DNA of 64,000 bases from Paenibacillus lycopersici (GTDB lineage: Bacteria > Bacillota > Bacilli > Paenibacillales > Paenibacillaceae). Shown in pieces: positions 1-8,501 of the stretch. How positions within the stretch are numbered: position 1 is the stretch's first letter; every line of letters starts with the position of its first letter. The notes beneath the pieces are model-generated. The model searched no databases. It saw nothing but the letters and a program-made list of their open reading frames with translations, and was not told where the DNA came from. Made by a program: the position numbers and the translations under genes. The stretch covers positions 1,545,501 through 1,609,500 of the forward strand of contig NZ_CP048209.1 in assembly GCF_010119935.1 (NCBI RefSeq). The letters are read 5' to 3'.

Positions 1-2
1 TC

Positions 3-677
3 CCTGTCGACATCGTATCGACCAAAGCGGCCTACGAAATTCCGTTCGGCGCCCTGGAGCGTCCGACGCATCGCAACACGAGCTGGGAGCAGGCGCAATA
101 CGAAGTGTGCGGACACCGCTGGGCGGACATCTCGGAAGGCAGCGGCTACGGCGTCAGCTTGCTGAACGACTGCAAATACGGCTACGACGTCAAGGACGGC
201 GTCCTTCGCTTGTCCCTGCTGCGCGCGCCGAAATGGCCGGATAACACGGCGGACCAGGGCGAGCATGAGTTCACGTATTCGCTGTATCCGCATGAACGGG
301 ACTGGCGGAGCGCCGAGGTCGTGCGCAGAGCGGCGGAATTGAACCATCCGGCCGTCGCGCTTCGGCTGCCTGCGGGAAGCGGGAACGGCGCCGGTCAAGG
401 GAAGCTGCCGTCGACGAATACGCTGCTGGAGCTCGACAGCCGCACCGTCGTGCTCGACACGGTGAAGATCGCCGAAAGCGGCGAAGGCATCGTGCTGCGG
501 TTGTACGAATCGACCGGCAACCGCGATCGCATCGCATTCCGGCTGCCGCCTGCCGCGAAGCGGGCCAGCATCGTCAATCTGCTGGAAGACGAGCTGGAAG
601 CCTGCAGCATCGGTCAAGACGGCATGATCGCGCTGACGTTCAAGCCGTTCGAGATCAAATCGATTCACTTGGCGTAA
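3..677 (+). CDS. alpha-mannosidase, GH38, C-terminal part (5' end outside window)
   Basis: The reading frame is already open at base 3 and ends with TAA at 675-677, leaving 224 residues. The stretch YEIPFGALERPTHRNTSW, followed by CGHRWADISE and YGVSLLNDCKYGYD, is the conserved late beta-sandwich region of family 38 alpha-mannosidases, which release mannose from N-glycans or mannans. The catalytic N-terminal domain lies off the left edge, so activity cannot be judged. The next gene starts 35 bp downstream on the same strand, which suggests one operon with the sugar isomerase and fucosidase. No signal peptide can be assessed. Confidence 0.9.
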   Translation, partial: PVDIVSTKAAYEIPFGALERPTHRNTSWEQAQYEVCGHRWADISEGSGYGVSLLNDCKYGYDVKDGVLRLSLLRAPKWPDNTADQGEHEFTYSLYPHERDWRSAEVVRRAAELNHPAVALRLPAGSGNGAGQGKLPSTNTLLELDSRTVVLDTVKIAESGEGIVLRLYESTGNRDRIAFRLPPAAKRASIVNLLEDELEACSIGQDGMIALTFKPFEIKSIHLA

Positions 678-712
678 GCCTGCAGTTCAAACCTGGGAGA
701 GGCGGTAACGCA

Positions 713-1585
713 ATGAAAATCGGATTAAGCACGTACAGCTTGTTGGGGGCGCTCAAGTCCGGCGAAATGACGGTCCTGGACGCGATTGACTGGATTAAGG
801 AGAACGGCGGCGAGCATATGGAGATCGTGCCGTACGGCTTTACGCTCGTGGATAACCCGGAGTTGGCCGACGCGGTGCGCGAGAAGGCGGAGGCGGCCGG
901 CATCGAGCTGTCCAACTACTCCATGCCGGCGAATTTCGTGCAGCCGGACGAAGCGGCGTTCGAGGCGGAGATGGCGCGCGTCAAGGCGCATGTCGATCTC
1001 GTTCGGCGGCTCGGCATCAAGCATATGCGTCACGACGTGACGGCGTTCACGATCGAGAAGGAGCAGATGACGATCGCCTGGTTCGAGGAGAGCCTGCCGC
1101 TCATCGTCAAGGGCAGCCGGATCATCGCGGACTACGCGGCGCAATACGGAATCACGACGACAATCGAGAATCACGGCTTCAGCGTTCAGGCGAGCGACCG
1201 GGTGCAGCGGGTGCTGCAGCTGGTGGACCGTCCGAATTTCAAGACGACGCTCGACGTCGGCAATTTCATGTGCGTCGACGAGAATCCGGTGATCGGCGTC
1301 ATGAAGAACTTGCCGTACGCGTCCCTGGTGCACTTCAAGGATTTCTACTTCCGGTCGTTCGACGAATCGCCGGGCGGCGGCGACTGGTTCCGCACGAGCA
1401 ACGGCAACTATTTGCGGGGCGCGATCGTCGGGCACGGCGAGATACCGCTTCGCCGCATCGTCAAGCTGATCAAAGGCTTCGGGTATGACGGCAACGTCAC
1501 GGTCGAATTCGAAGGCATGGAAGAGTGCAAACGAGCGTCGCGGATCGCGATGGACAACCTGCGCCAGTTGTGGCAGGAAGCGTAA
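713..1585 (+). CDS. sugar phosphate isomerase/epimerase (xylose isomerase-like TIM barrel)
   Basis: This 290-residue protein begins MKIGLSTYSLLGAL and has the features of the xylose-isomerase-like TIM-barrel superfamily. These include an early GGEHMEIVPYGF strand, TIENHGF near residue 155, TTLDVGNF near 180, LVHFKDF near 205, and a late GHGEIPLRRIVKLIKGFGY with VEFEG near 265. The acidic and histidine residues in these motifs normally bind a divalent metal. A GGGAGAGGCGG ribosome site precedes the ATG. It sits between alpha-mannosidase and alpha-L-fucosidase, so it probably isomerises or epimerises a released sugar, but the substrate cannot be read from sequence. Confidence 0.85.
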   Translation: MKIGLSTYSLLGALKSGEMTVLDAIDWIKENGGEHMEIVPYGFTLVDNPELADAVREKAEAAGIELSNYSMPANFVQPDEAAFEAEMARVKAHVDLVRRLGIKHMRHDVTAFTIEKEQMTIAWFEESLPLIVKGSRIIADYAAQYGITTTIENHGFSVQASDRVQRVLQLVDRPNFKTTLDVGNFMCVDENPVIGVMKNLPYASLVHFKDFYFRSFDESPGGGDWFRTSNGNYLRGAIVGHGEIPLRRIVKLIKGFGYDGNVTVEFEGMEECKRASRIAMDNLRQLWQEA

Positions 1586-1650
1586 CGGGAATGAACGGGA
1601 ATGAACAGATGTTAACGGAAATTCAAAAATTCGTTTAGGGGAAGGCGGAT

Positions 1651-2961
1651 TTGAGGATGCAGACGGAGAAGAACGCGCAGACCGCCGCGGCGGCGGAAAC
1701 GCGCATCGTACCAACGGCCAGGCAGCTGGCTTACCAGGATTGGGAGTTCGGATTGTTCCTGCATTTCGGCTTGCGCACGTATTATGAAGGCTATGCCGAT
1801 TTCGACGAGCGTCCGATGACGCCCGCCGCTTTCAACCCGATCGGCCTGGATTGCGAGCAATGGATCCGGACCGCCAAGGAAGCGGGCATGACGTATGCGG
1901 TGTTGACGGCGAAGCATCACGACGGCTTCTCCAACTGGCCGTCGAAGTACAGCCGGTTCACGGTCGAAGCGTCGCCGTGGAAAGAAGGCAAAGGCGACGT
2001 CGTGCGCGAGTACGTCGACGCTTGCCGCAAGTACGGCGTGAAGGCGGGGCTGTATTACTCGCCTTACGACGGCTCGGCCGACTTCTATTCGCAGGACGCC
2101 CAGGCGTACGACGATTATTTCGTGAACCAGATCACGGAGCTGCTCGGCAATTACGGCGAGATCGACATCCTGTGGTTCGACGGGTGCGGCTCCGAGGACC
2201 ACGAGTACGATTGGCCGCGGATTATCCGGACGATCCGCGGGCTTCAGCCGAATATTCTGATCTTCAACATGGGCGACCCGGACTTCCGCTGGGTCGGCAA
2301 CGAGGACGGCATCGCGCCGATCCCGTGCTGGAACACGGTCGATTCCGTCGACTTCTCGATCTACTCGGAGAAGAAGGAGCAGCTCGGCAGCCGGCTGTGG
2401 CTGCCTGCGGAATGCGACGTGCAGATGCGGGCGAACGGCGGCACCTGGTTCTACAGCGATAACGACGAGCACATGGTCAAGAGCGTCGATGAGCTGATGG
2501 GCCTCTATTATCTATCCGTCGGCCGCGGCGCGAACCTGCTGCTGAATATCGGGCCGAACCGCGAAGGGCTGCTGCCTGCGAAGGACGCCGCGCATCTCGG
2601 GGCGCTCGGCGGCGAGATCCGCCGCCGTTTCGGCAGTCCGATCGCGTCGCTTGCCGCCTGCAAGCGGGAAGGGACGCAGTGGCGGTACGATGCGGAGAAG
2701 CCGCATCTGATCGATCACATCATCCTTCAAGAGGACCTGACGGACGGCGAGCGCGTGCTCTCCTTCCGCATATCGGTTCTGTCGGCGAAGACCCGTACGT
2801 CGGTTGCCATCTACGAAGGCCGCAACATCGGGCACAAGGCGATTATCCGCATTCCGGCGGTCAAAGCGTCGGGCGTCATTCTGGAAGTGATCGCAAGCAG
2901 CGGCGAGCCGGTGCTGCGCGAGCTGTCGATTCACTACGCGGGAGATGCGGGGATTATATAA
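1651..2961 (+). CDS. alpha-L-fucosidase, GH29 family
   Basis: This 436-residue protein matches family 29 alpha-L-fucosidases. It has an N-terminal catalytic barrel with LFLHFGLRTYYEGYADF, the motif TAKHHDGFSNWPSKYS, and YSPYDG. EIDILWFDGCG near residue 175 carries the likely nucleophilic Asp. A C-terminal beta domain follows from about residue 340. No signal peptide is visible, so it probably acts in the cytoplasm on imported fucosylated oligosaccharides. Start choice: TTG at 1651 lies 5 bp after GGGGAAGG (1638-1645), while an in-frame ATG at 1657 is also possible. It ends the visible mannosidase-isomerase-fucosidase group. A remnant IS begins 15 bp after its stop. Confidence 0.9.
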   Translation: MRMQTEKNAQTAAAAETRIVPTARQLAYQDWEFGLFLHFGLRTYYEGYADFDERPMTPAAFNPIGLDCEQWIRTAKEAGMTYAVLTAKHHDGFSNWPSKYSRFTVEASPWKEGKGDVVREYVDACRKYGVKAGLYYSPYDGSADFYSQDAQAYDDYFVNQITELLGNYGEIDILWFDGCGSEDHEYDWPRIIRTIRGLQPNILIFNMGDPDFRWVGNEDGIAPIPCWNTVDSVDFSIYSEKKEQLGSRLWLPAECDVQMRANGGTWFYSDNDEHMVKSVDELMGLYYLSVGRGANLLLNIGPNREGLLPAKDAAHLGALGGEIRRRFGSPIASLAACKREGTQWRYDAEKPHLIDHIILQEDLTDGERVLSFRISVLSAKTRTSVAIYEGRNIGHKAIIRIPAVKASGVILEVIASSGEPVLRELSIHYAGDAGII

Positions 2962-3157
2962 TCCTTGGCGTCAGAGGGGTGCGACTGTCCCATAAGTCAT
3001 CTTAGATGACGACGGCGGGAAGCCCTTCTTAATGAGAGGTTTCTTCACCATCCTCAGGCTGTTGAGAAGGTGTTCGGGTCAAGGCCCGCGGCTGACAACG
3101 CTACCACTAGGGCAGCATGCATCGGTGTTACTCCTCCACGAACAGACATCGGGAGGT

Positions 3158-3335
3158 GGACAGACGATCCGCTATTTGATCGAAATCGGCATTTTGGAGG
3201 CAACGATCGGACATAGAATGCGTTATTGGCTCCGGAATGCAGCCAAAACCCGGCTTTCGGCAGAAATAGCGGATCTCCTGTCCGGCAGCAAGCGAAACAT
3301 CGATGCATACGAGCAAATAAAGGATCTCATGTCCG
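3158..3335. repeat. dispersed palindromic repeat, locus A (four half-sites)
   Basis: Four related half-sites of 20-21 bp are present. Two are inverted (3158-3177, 3208-3227) and two direct (3264-3284, 3315-3335). Starts are offset by 50, 56 and 51 bp. The direct consensus is roughly AATAGCGGATCNNNTGTCCG. Each half-site itself has a small CGGA...TCCG dyad. The spacers also resemble those of locus C when one is reverse-complemented (ATTTTGGAG, CGATCGGACA). The same architecture recurs at 37973-38100 and 44386-44562. Confidence 0.7.
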
Positions 3336-3344
3336 TTCCCCACA

Positions 3345-3532
3345 CCCTTTTCCGGAGGATACATGAGTCGGAAAGTGTTTTCGGACAACGGAAGAGCAGC
3401 CGGGGATTCCGGAGGTTTCTGCTTCAGGGCTTACCAAAAGGCAGCTTGGAGGTGGGATGGCTTTCGATTGCTCACAATCTGCACAAGATGGCAGCGGTCG
3501 ATGCAAACAGACCCAAGATGATGCAGCGCTAG
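3345..3532 (+). pseudogene. transposase C-terminal fragment, IS1182-like
   Basis: The frame reads ESVFGQRKSSRGFRRFLLQG and then LEVGWLSIAHNLHKMA before a stop at 3530-3532. This is the conserved tail seen in IS1182-type DDE transposases (ESVFGQ-K-NRGFRRF-LRG...E-GL--LAHNL-K). Only about 60 residues of that similarity remain. The open frame upstream, from 3032, runs through the inserted palindromic repeat and shows no protein similarity. The gene is therefore a non-functional relic. Confidence 0.6.
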
Positions 3533-3603
3533 GTCTGCCCATCTTGGGTCTTTGCGGTTTACGGTTTGGTTCTATCCCCTAACTTACGTACGGGACAGCC
3601 CCG

Positions 3604-3958
3604 ATCCGCACGCTGCACGTACGAAGCGCACGCCGCACGTACGCGCGCATGTTGTGCAGATTCGGCTAAAGACCGTAATGTCATTCGGCCGCATTGACCG
3701 CGTACGTCGCGACGGAAGACAATACGACATAGGCGTACGATTGGTACGAAATGTCGATCCCGCCGTTCATGTTTGCCTGCGCAGGACCTCTTTCCCGGCT
3801 GACGGGAGGAGGTCCTCTTGCTTGTTCGGGATTGACCCCAAGGAGCTGTCAGCCGGTGCGGCGCCCATCAAGCGTTCTCGCGAGCGCGCCCCGAGATGTT
3901 CCAAAGATAGTGCGAAAGAAACCGGAAAACGTGAAACGCAATCCCGAAACGGCCGCGC
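3604..3958. other. intergenic stretch without a recognisable gene
   Basis: Open frames here are short, overlap each other, have no ribosome site and no familiar motif. The only structure seen is a hairpin at 3783-3816 (AGGACCTC / GAGGTCCT with an inner CCC/GGG pairing), which could be a weak terminator shielding the nan operon. ACGTACG occurs twice near 3617 and 3636. Confidence 0.5.
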
Positions 3959-3984
3959 TATACTTGGTTATGCAAGCGGTTACG
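3959..3984 (+). promoter_or_regulatory. nan operon promoter -10 with cre-like operator
   Basis: TATACT at 3959-3964 is a plausible -10. No good -35 is present 17 bp upstream, which suggests an activated promoter. The site TGCAAGCGGTTACG (3971-3984) starts 6 bp after the -10 and matches 12 of 14 positions of the CcpA cre consensus TGWAANCGNTNWCA. It would overlap the transcription start and repress. A second site with the same distance to its -10 lies at 10380. Confidence 0.45.
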
Positions 3985-4005
3985 CAAACCTAGGGAGGGA
4001 ACATC

Positions 4006-4923
4006 ATGGAACGGAAATTTGAAGGCATCACGATTGCGTTGAACGCGGCTTACGACGAGGCCGGCGAGGTCAGTGTCGAACGGACGAGGCAGCTGGCACG
4101 GTTCTACGCGGACAAGGGCGTTGTCGGTTTATATATCGGGGGCAGCACGGGCGAAGGCATTTTGCAGAACGTGGAGGAACGCAAAAGAACGCTGGAGGCC
4201 GTGACGGCGGAAGTCGGCAGCGAGCTGACGATCATCGCGCATGTCGGCGCCCCGTCCACCCGCGACAGCGTGGAGCTCGCGCGTCATGCCGAGCAAGCGG
4301 GCGCGGCGGCGATATCGGCGGTGCCGTCCATCTACTATCCGCTGTCGGAGACGGCCGTCGAAGCGCATTGGCAGGCGATCGTCGACAGCACGGAGCTGCC
4401 GTTCATCATGTACCATATTCCGCTGACGACGGGCTTTCACCTCACGACGCGCCTGCTCGCCAAGATGGCCAAGCAGCCGAAGGTCGCCGGCGTGAAGGTC
4501 ACGACGATGAGCAGCTACGAGCTGCAGCAGTTCAAAGCGATCGGCGGGGACGGCTTCATGGTGTTTAACGGGCCGGACGAGCAATATTTGGCCGGTAAAA
4601 TCATGGGCGCGACCGGCGGCATCGGTGGCTCGTACGGCGTCATGCCGGAATTGTTCGTCGGCATCGACCGGTTCATGAACGAAGGCAACGTGGCGCTGGC
4701 CCGGAAATGGCAGTTCCGCGTGAACGGCATCATTACGAAGCTGTTGTCGCTGTCCTCCTTCTACGGGGCGTGCAAAGCGATCATCAAGCTGCGCGGCGTC
4801 GATATCGGACTTCCGAGAAATCCGATTCCCGCCCTCTCGGAGCAGGAGCTGCCGCAAGCGGTCGAAATCCACGCCGAGATCATGCAAGCGATCGAGGAAC
4901 TGCGCAAGGATGCGCAATCATGA
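4006..4923 (+). CDS. nanA: N-acetylneuraminate lyase
   Basis: This is a 305-residue member of the DapA/NanA class I aldolase family. It would cleave N-acetylneuraminate to N-acetylmannosamine and pyruvate in the cytoplasm. GLYIGGSTGEGILQNVEERK contains the GSTGE carboxylate-binding motif. Tyr136 lies in IMYHIPLTTG and the Schiff-base Lys164 in AGVKVTTMSS, with the same spacing as Tyr137/Lys165 of E. coli NanA. AGGGAGGG precedes the ATG. It is the first gene of nanA-nanE-nanK, and its stop overlaps the nanE start (ATGA). DapA-type synthases share the fold, but the nanE and nanK neighbours favour NanA. Confidence 0.88.
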   Translation: MERKFEGITIALNAAYDEAGEVSVERTRQLARFYADKGVVGLYIGGSTGEGILQNVEERKRTLEAVTAEVGSELTIIAHVGAPSTRDSVELARHAEQAGAAAISAVPSIYYPLSETAVEAHWQAIVDSTELPFIMYHIPLTTGFHLTTRLLAKMAKQPKVAGVKVTTMSSYELQQFKAIGGDGFMVFNGPDEQYLAGKIMGATGGIGGSYGVMPELFVGIDRFMNEGNVALARKWQFRVNGIITKLLSLSSFYGACKAIIKLRGVDIGLPRNPIPALSEQELPQAVEIHAEIMQAIEELRKDAQS

Positions 4924-5627
4924 CCGGCGTCATCGACCGGTTGAAAGGCGGGCTTATCGTCTCCTGCCAAGCATTGCCGCATGAGCCGATGCACGGGGCC
5001 GGGCATATGGCCGCGATGGCGGCGGCGGCGCTGGAAGGCGGCGCCGCCGGCATTCGCGCCAATTCGCCGCAGGATATCCGGGCCATCCGGGCGCGCGTCG
5101 CGGTGCCGATCATCGGCTTGCATAAGGTCGAATACGCCGATTCGCCGGTCTATATCACGCCGACGATCCGCGAGGTCGCGGAAGTCGTCGATGCGGGAGC
5201 GGACATCGTAGCGGTCGACGCCACGGAACGGCTGCGGCCCGGCGGGCAGACGCTGAAGCAGTTCTTCGCGGAAGCGAAGGCGCGGTTCCCCGGCATGCTC
5301 TTCATGGCCGACGTATCGACCTACGAAGAGGGGATTGCCGCCATCGGCATGGGGTTCGATCTGATATCGACGACGATGTCAGGTTATACGCCCCACAGCG
5401 CGCAGCGCCAAGAGCCCGATCTGGAGCTGGTCGGGAAGCTGGCCGCCGCCGCCGCGGGCGCGGCGCCGATCGTGGCCGAAGGCCGGATCGAGACGCCGGA
5501 CCAACTGCGCGAAGCGTTCGAGCTGGGAGCGTTCGCGGCCGTCGTCGGCTCCGCCATTACGCGGCCGCAGCTGATCGCGCGGCGGTTCGCGAGCGCGATT
5601 CCGGACTCGGCGGGGAGAAAGCCATGA
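4920..5627 (+). CDS. nanE: N-acylglucosamine-6-phosphate 2-epimerase (ManNAc-6-P epimerase)
   Basis: This 235-residue TIM-barrel protein opens with RLKGGLIVSCQALPHEPMH, the signature NanE N terminus. Further matches are GGAAGIRANSPQDIRAI, GLHKVEYADSPVYITPT (catalytic Lys), DIVAVDATERLRPGG, ADVSTYEEG, LISTTMSGYT and IVAEGRIETPDQL (catalytic Glu region). It converts ManNAc-6-phosphate to GlcNAc-6-phosphate. The ATG at 4920 overlaps the nanA stop by 4 bp, and its own TGA overlaps the nanK ATG at 5624, so the three genes are translationally coupled. The start fits the family length. Confidence 0.93.
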   Translation: MTGVIDRLKGGLIVSCQALPHEPMHGAGHMAAMAAAALEGGAAGIRANSPQDIRAIRARVAVPIIGLHKVEYADSPVYITPTIREVAEVVDAGADIVAVDATERLRPGGQTLKQFFAEAKARFPGMLFMADVSTYEEGIAAIGMGFDLISTTMSGYTPHSAQRQEPDLELVGKLAAAAAGAAPIVAEGRIETPDQLREAFELGAFAAVVGSAITRPQLIARRFASAIPDSAGRKP

Positions 5628-6568
5628 ACGGGAATCAGGCCCAGCACGCGATCGGCGTCGATATCGGCGGCACGAAAGTGAACATGGGACTGGTCGACCG
5701 CGAAGGCCGCATCCTGCTGCAGCGGACCTTCCCCACGCAGGCATCGCTGCCGGGCTTGATGGACCGGCTCATCTCGGGACTGCACGCGTTCATCGCCGAT
5801 ATTCGGGCGGCGGGTTACGCGCACAGCGGCATCGGCGTCGGCACCGCGGGACAGATCGACCCTGCGACAGGCTCGGTGTATGCCTCGTCGGATCTGATCC
5901 CGGGCTACGCGGGGACGCGGATTCGGGATCTCTTGTCAGGCGAGTTCGATTGTCCCGTTGCCGTCGACAACGACGTGAACGTCCTTGCGGTCGCGGAGAA
6001 GCATTTCGGCGCCGCCAAGGACGAAGCGAATGTCCTGTGCCTGGCAATCGGCACGGGCATCGGGGGCGCCATCCTGATCGACGGCGAACTCGTGCACGGC
6101 GCGTTCGGAGGCGCCGGCGAATTCGGGCATCTGTCGGTGGACATGAACGGCCGCGCTTGCATTTGCGGCGGCCGGGGCTGTCTCGAAGCGTACGCTTCCG
6201 GGACGAGCATCGCGCGGCTGATGGCGGAACGCTTGAACGAACAAGGGCGTCCCGGCGGCGCTTCGCCGCCGGATGCCCGGGAAGTCGTAGCCGGCTGGCT
6301 GGCGGGAGACGAGGATGCCGAGGCCGTCATGGATATCGTCTTCGCCGCGCTCGGAGCGGCGCTGGCCAGCCTCGTCCATGCGTTCAATCCCGGCACGATC
6401 GTCATCGGCGGCGGCGTCGCCGACATCGGCCGGCCGTTCTTCGACCGGCTCCAAGTCGAGCTGGAGAGACGGGCCATGCCGTCCATGGGCAGGCATGCGC
6501 GCGTATGCCCGTCGTTTCTCGGCAACCGCAGCGCGATGGTCGGGGCCGCGGCCTTGCTTTGGGCATGA
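5624..6568 (+). CDS. nanK: ROK-family N-acetylmannosamine kinase
   Basis: This 314-residue ROK sugar kinase has IGVDIGGTKVNMGLVD (phosphate loop) at residues 10-25 and VDNDVNVLAVAEKHFGAA. The second phosphate motif is LAIGTGIGGAILIDG. The zinc-binding signature is GEFGHLSVDMNGRACICGGR followed by GCLEAYASG. It has no N-terminal helix-turn-helix, so it is a kinase rather than a repressor. Between nanE and the transporter genes it most likely phosphorylates ManNAc. A four-base overlap couples it to nanE. A hairpin terminator follows at 6613. Confidence 0.88.
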   Translation: MNGNQAQHAIGVDIGGTKVNMGLVDREGRILLQRTFPTQASLPGLMDRLISGLHAFIADIRAAGYAHSGIGVGTAGQIDPATGSVYASSDLIPGYAGTRIRDLLSGEFDCPVAVDNDVNVLAVAEKHFGAAKDEANVLCLAIGTGIGGAILIDGELVHGAFGGAGEFGHLSVDMNGRACICGGRGCLEAYASGTSIARLMAERLNEQGRPGGASPPDAREVVAGWLAGDEDAEAVMDIVFAALGAALASLVHAFNPGTIVIGGGVADIGRPFFDRLQVELERRAMPSMGRHARVCPSFLGNRSAMVGAAALLWA

Positions 6569-6612
6569 AGAATCGCTAACATCGCAAGCGCCGCCGGCAT
6601 TCGATCGCCGGA

Positions 6613-6645
6613 GAAGCCGTCCCGCATTCGGGGGCGGTTTCTTCG
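6613..6645 (+). terminator. likely terminator after nanK
   Basis: GAAGCCGTCCC (6613-6623) pairs with GGGGCGGTTTC (6631-6641), including G-U pairs, around a short loop. The sequence TTCGTTTA follows. It closes nanA-nanE-nanK before the sensor kinase gene. Confidence 0.5.
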
Positions 6646-6713
6646 TTTATCGCGGGCGGCCGCTGCATACGTAGGCGGAAACGCCCGCATAATAAGGCAA
6701 AAGGAGGATAAAG

Positions 6714-8501
6714 GTGAGGGAACGGAAGTTTTGGGGCAAACGGCAATATTCCATCCGGTCCAGCGTCTTTTTTTCCGTCGTTTTCTTCCTCGTCATTCCG
6801 TTCGGGTTGACCGTGCTCGTCATCGACCGTCCGATCGAGCAGGCGATCAAAGAAAAGATCGGCGAATCCGCGCAAGGCACGCTGAGCGTCGTCGGCTTGA
6901 ATCTGGAGCGGCAGATGGACGATATGATGAGCATCGCCGTCAACATCGCCAATGCGCCCGAGACCGCCGAATTGGCGGCTTCGAACGGCGGACTGTCGGA
7001 TTTTCAAGTGATCGCGTACAAGAACCGGATGTTCGGCAATTACAACACCTCCTACATTACCGAGAGCTATTCTTCCGTCCTGGATCTGCGCGGCCATCTG
7101 TACGCGTCCTGGTTCACGCCGCCCGGCAAGTATGCCGAGCTGGCGCGCTCCGCCTGGTTTCAAGCGTTGCTGCGCAGCGACAGCTCCTTCGCATGGCTGC
7201 CCGATTCGAGCAATTACACGGCCGCGGACATTCGTCCGCTATTCTCCGTCGCCATGAAAATCAAACCGGACGACGAGCCGACGGGCATCGTGCTCTTCAG
7301 CATTACCCAAGCGGACGTCCGCCGGCTGCTGCAATCGCTGCGAGGCTCCGTGCTGATCGTGAACAACGAAGGCCGCGTCATGTACGGCGACGGCGCGAAT
7401 CCGGTCGGCAGCCGGATCTACGATCGCGTCAGCGGGCTGCAAGGCGCGGGCGATCAAGGAAGCCTCGTCGCGGAGACGGGAGGCGTCAAGAACATCGTAT
7501 TCTATCGCGCGATTCGCAATAACGGCTGGAAGGTCGTGCAGATCGTGCCGTACGATGAGCTGTTCAAACAGATTTCGCAGCTGCGCAAAATCAATTTTCT
7601 TCTGATCAGCTTGATATTCATCGCGTTCTCCGTCGTGTCGCTGCTGTTCAGCTTCCAGATCACGAAGCCGCTCAACCGGCTGAACAAGAAAATGAGCGAC
7701 GTGGAGCGCAATCCGTTCGCGCCGGAGCTCGAGGTCAAGGGGCCGAGGGAAATCGCCTCCCTGATGCGTACCTTCAACAAGATGACGATTCGCATCCTGG
7801 AGCTGATCCGCCGGCTGGAGCAGGAATACGAGAAGCGGGAGGAGCTGCGGTTCCGGGCGCTGCAGTCGCAGATCAATCCGCACTTCATCCTGAACACGCT
7901 CAACAACATCAAGTGGATGGCCTATCTCAGGCAGAACGGCGACGTCGCGGACATGCTGAGCAGCTTGGGCGCGATCATGGAGATGAGTCTCGGCAAGGGC
8001 GGAAGCCTGATCGCGCTGCGCGAGGAAGTCCGGTATATCGACCACTACATTACGCTGCAGAAAATCAAATACAACGACAAGCTGACGGTGACGTACGAGA
8101 TTCCCGAATCGCTGCTGGACGCGGAGGTCATCAAGTTCATGCTGCAGCCGGTCGTGGAGAACGCCATCTATCACGGCATCGAGCCGATGCACGGCAAAGG
8201 GGAGATCCATATCGCCGCGAAGGCGACGGAGGGCCATCTCGTGCTTGCCGTCCAAGACAACGGGATCGGCATGGACGAAGCCAGGCTGGCCGGGCTTCGC
8301 AGGTCGCTGCAGGAATCGGGCGGCGAGGATAATAATCGCCATGACCGGATTGGCATGGCGAACGTACAACAGCGGATTCAGCTGCAATACGGCTACGGTT
8401 ACGGACTTCAGGTCGAGCGGGCGTCCGGCGGCGGAACGCTCGTCACGTTCGTTCTCCCGTATCGCCTGCATGTCGGAGAAGGAGGCGGAGACGATGCTTA
8501 A
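6714..8501 (+). CDS. YesM-type sensor histidine kinase of the nan locus
   Basis: This 595-residue membrane kinase has a transmembrane helix at about residues 20-42, an extracellular Cache-like sensor region to about 295, a second helix (INFLLISLIFIAFSVVSLLF), a HAMP region, and a His_kinase domain. His390 in QSQINPHFILNTLNNIKWMA is the phospho-acceptor. The ATPase has N-box VVENAIYHGIEP, DNGIGMDEA and RIGMANVQQR. GTG at 6714 follows AAGGAGG (6701-6707) with 6 bp spacing. Its last 8 bp overlap the response-regulator start. The position between nanK and the importer suggests sensing of an extracellular sialic acid or importer-bound ligand, which is inference. Confidence 0.9.
   Translation: MRERKFWGKRQYSIRSSVFFSVVFFLVIPFGLTVLVIDRPIEQAIKEKIGESAQGTLSVVGLNLERQMDDMMSIAVNIANAPETAELAASNGGLSDFQVIAYKNRMFGNYNTSYITESYSSVLDLRGHLYASWFTPPGKYAELARSAWFQALLRSDSSFAWLPDSSNYTAADIRPLFSVAMKIKPDDEPTGIVLFSITQADVRRLLQSLRGSVLIVNNEGRVMYGDGANPVGSRIYDRVSGLQGAGDQGSLVAETGGVKNIVFYRAIRNNGWKVVQIVPYDELFKQISQLRKINFLLISLIFIAFSVVSLLFSFQITKPLNRLNKKMSDVERNPFAPELEVKGPREIASLMRTFNKMTIRILELIRRLEQEYEKREELRFRALQSQINPHFILNTLNNIKWMAYLRQNGDVADMLSSLGAIMEMSLGKGGSLIALREEVRYIDHYITLQKIKYNDKLTVTYEIPESLLDAEVIKFMLQPVVENAIYHGIEPMHGKGEIHIAAKATEGHLVLAVQDNGIGMDEARLAGLRRSLQESGGEDNNRHDRIGMANVQQRIQLQYGYGYGLQVERASGGGTLVTFVLPYRLHVGEGGGDDA

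Larger units (their letters stand above)
2976..3603 (+). mobile_element. internally deleted IS1182-like element (relic)
   Basis: The left end (2976-2996) reads GGGG-TGCGA-CTGTCCC-ATAAGT. The right end (3581-3602), reverse-complemented, reads GGGG-CTGTCCC-GTACGTAAGT, so the two are imperfect terminal inverted repeats. Between them lies a transposase C-terminal fragment (3345-3532). The element is about 630 bp, against roughly 1.6-1.9 kb for intact members of this family, so most of the transposase is gone. The interior is instead occupied by a four-copy palindromic repeat (3158-3335). No target duplication could be identified with confidence. The family name rests on the transposase fragment. 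Confidence 0.6.

Noticed and set aside
3032..3532. 166-residue open frame as a full gene
   Set aside because: Its first two thirds run through IS end and palindromic repeat sequence. Only the last 60 residues resemble a transposase tail.
3552..4022. 156-residue open frame before nanA
   Set aside because: It overlaps the IS end, the nan promoter and the nanA start, and has no ribosome site or motif.
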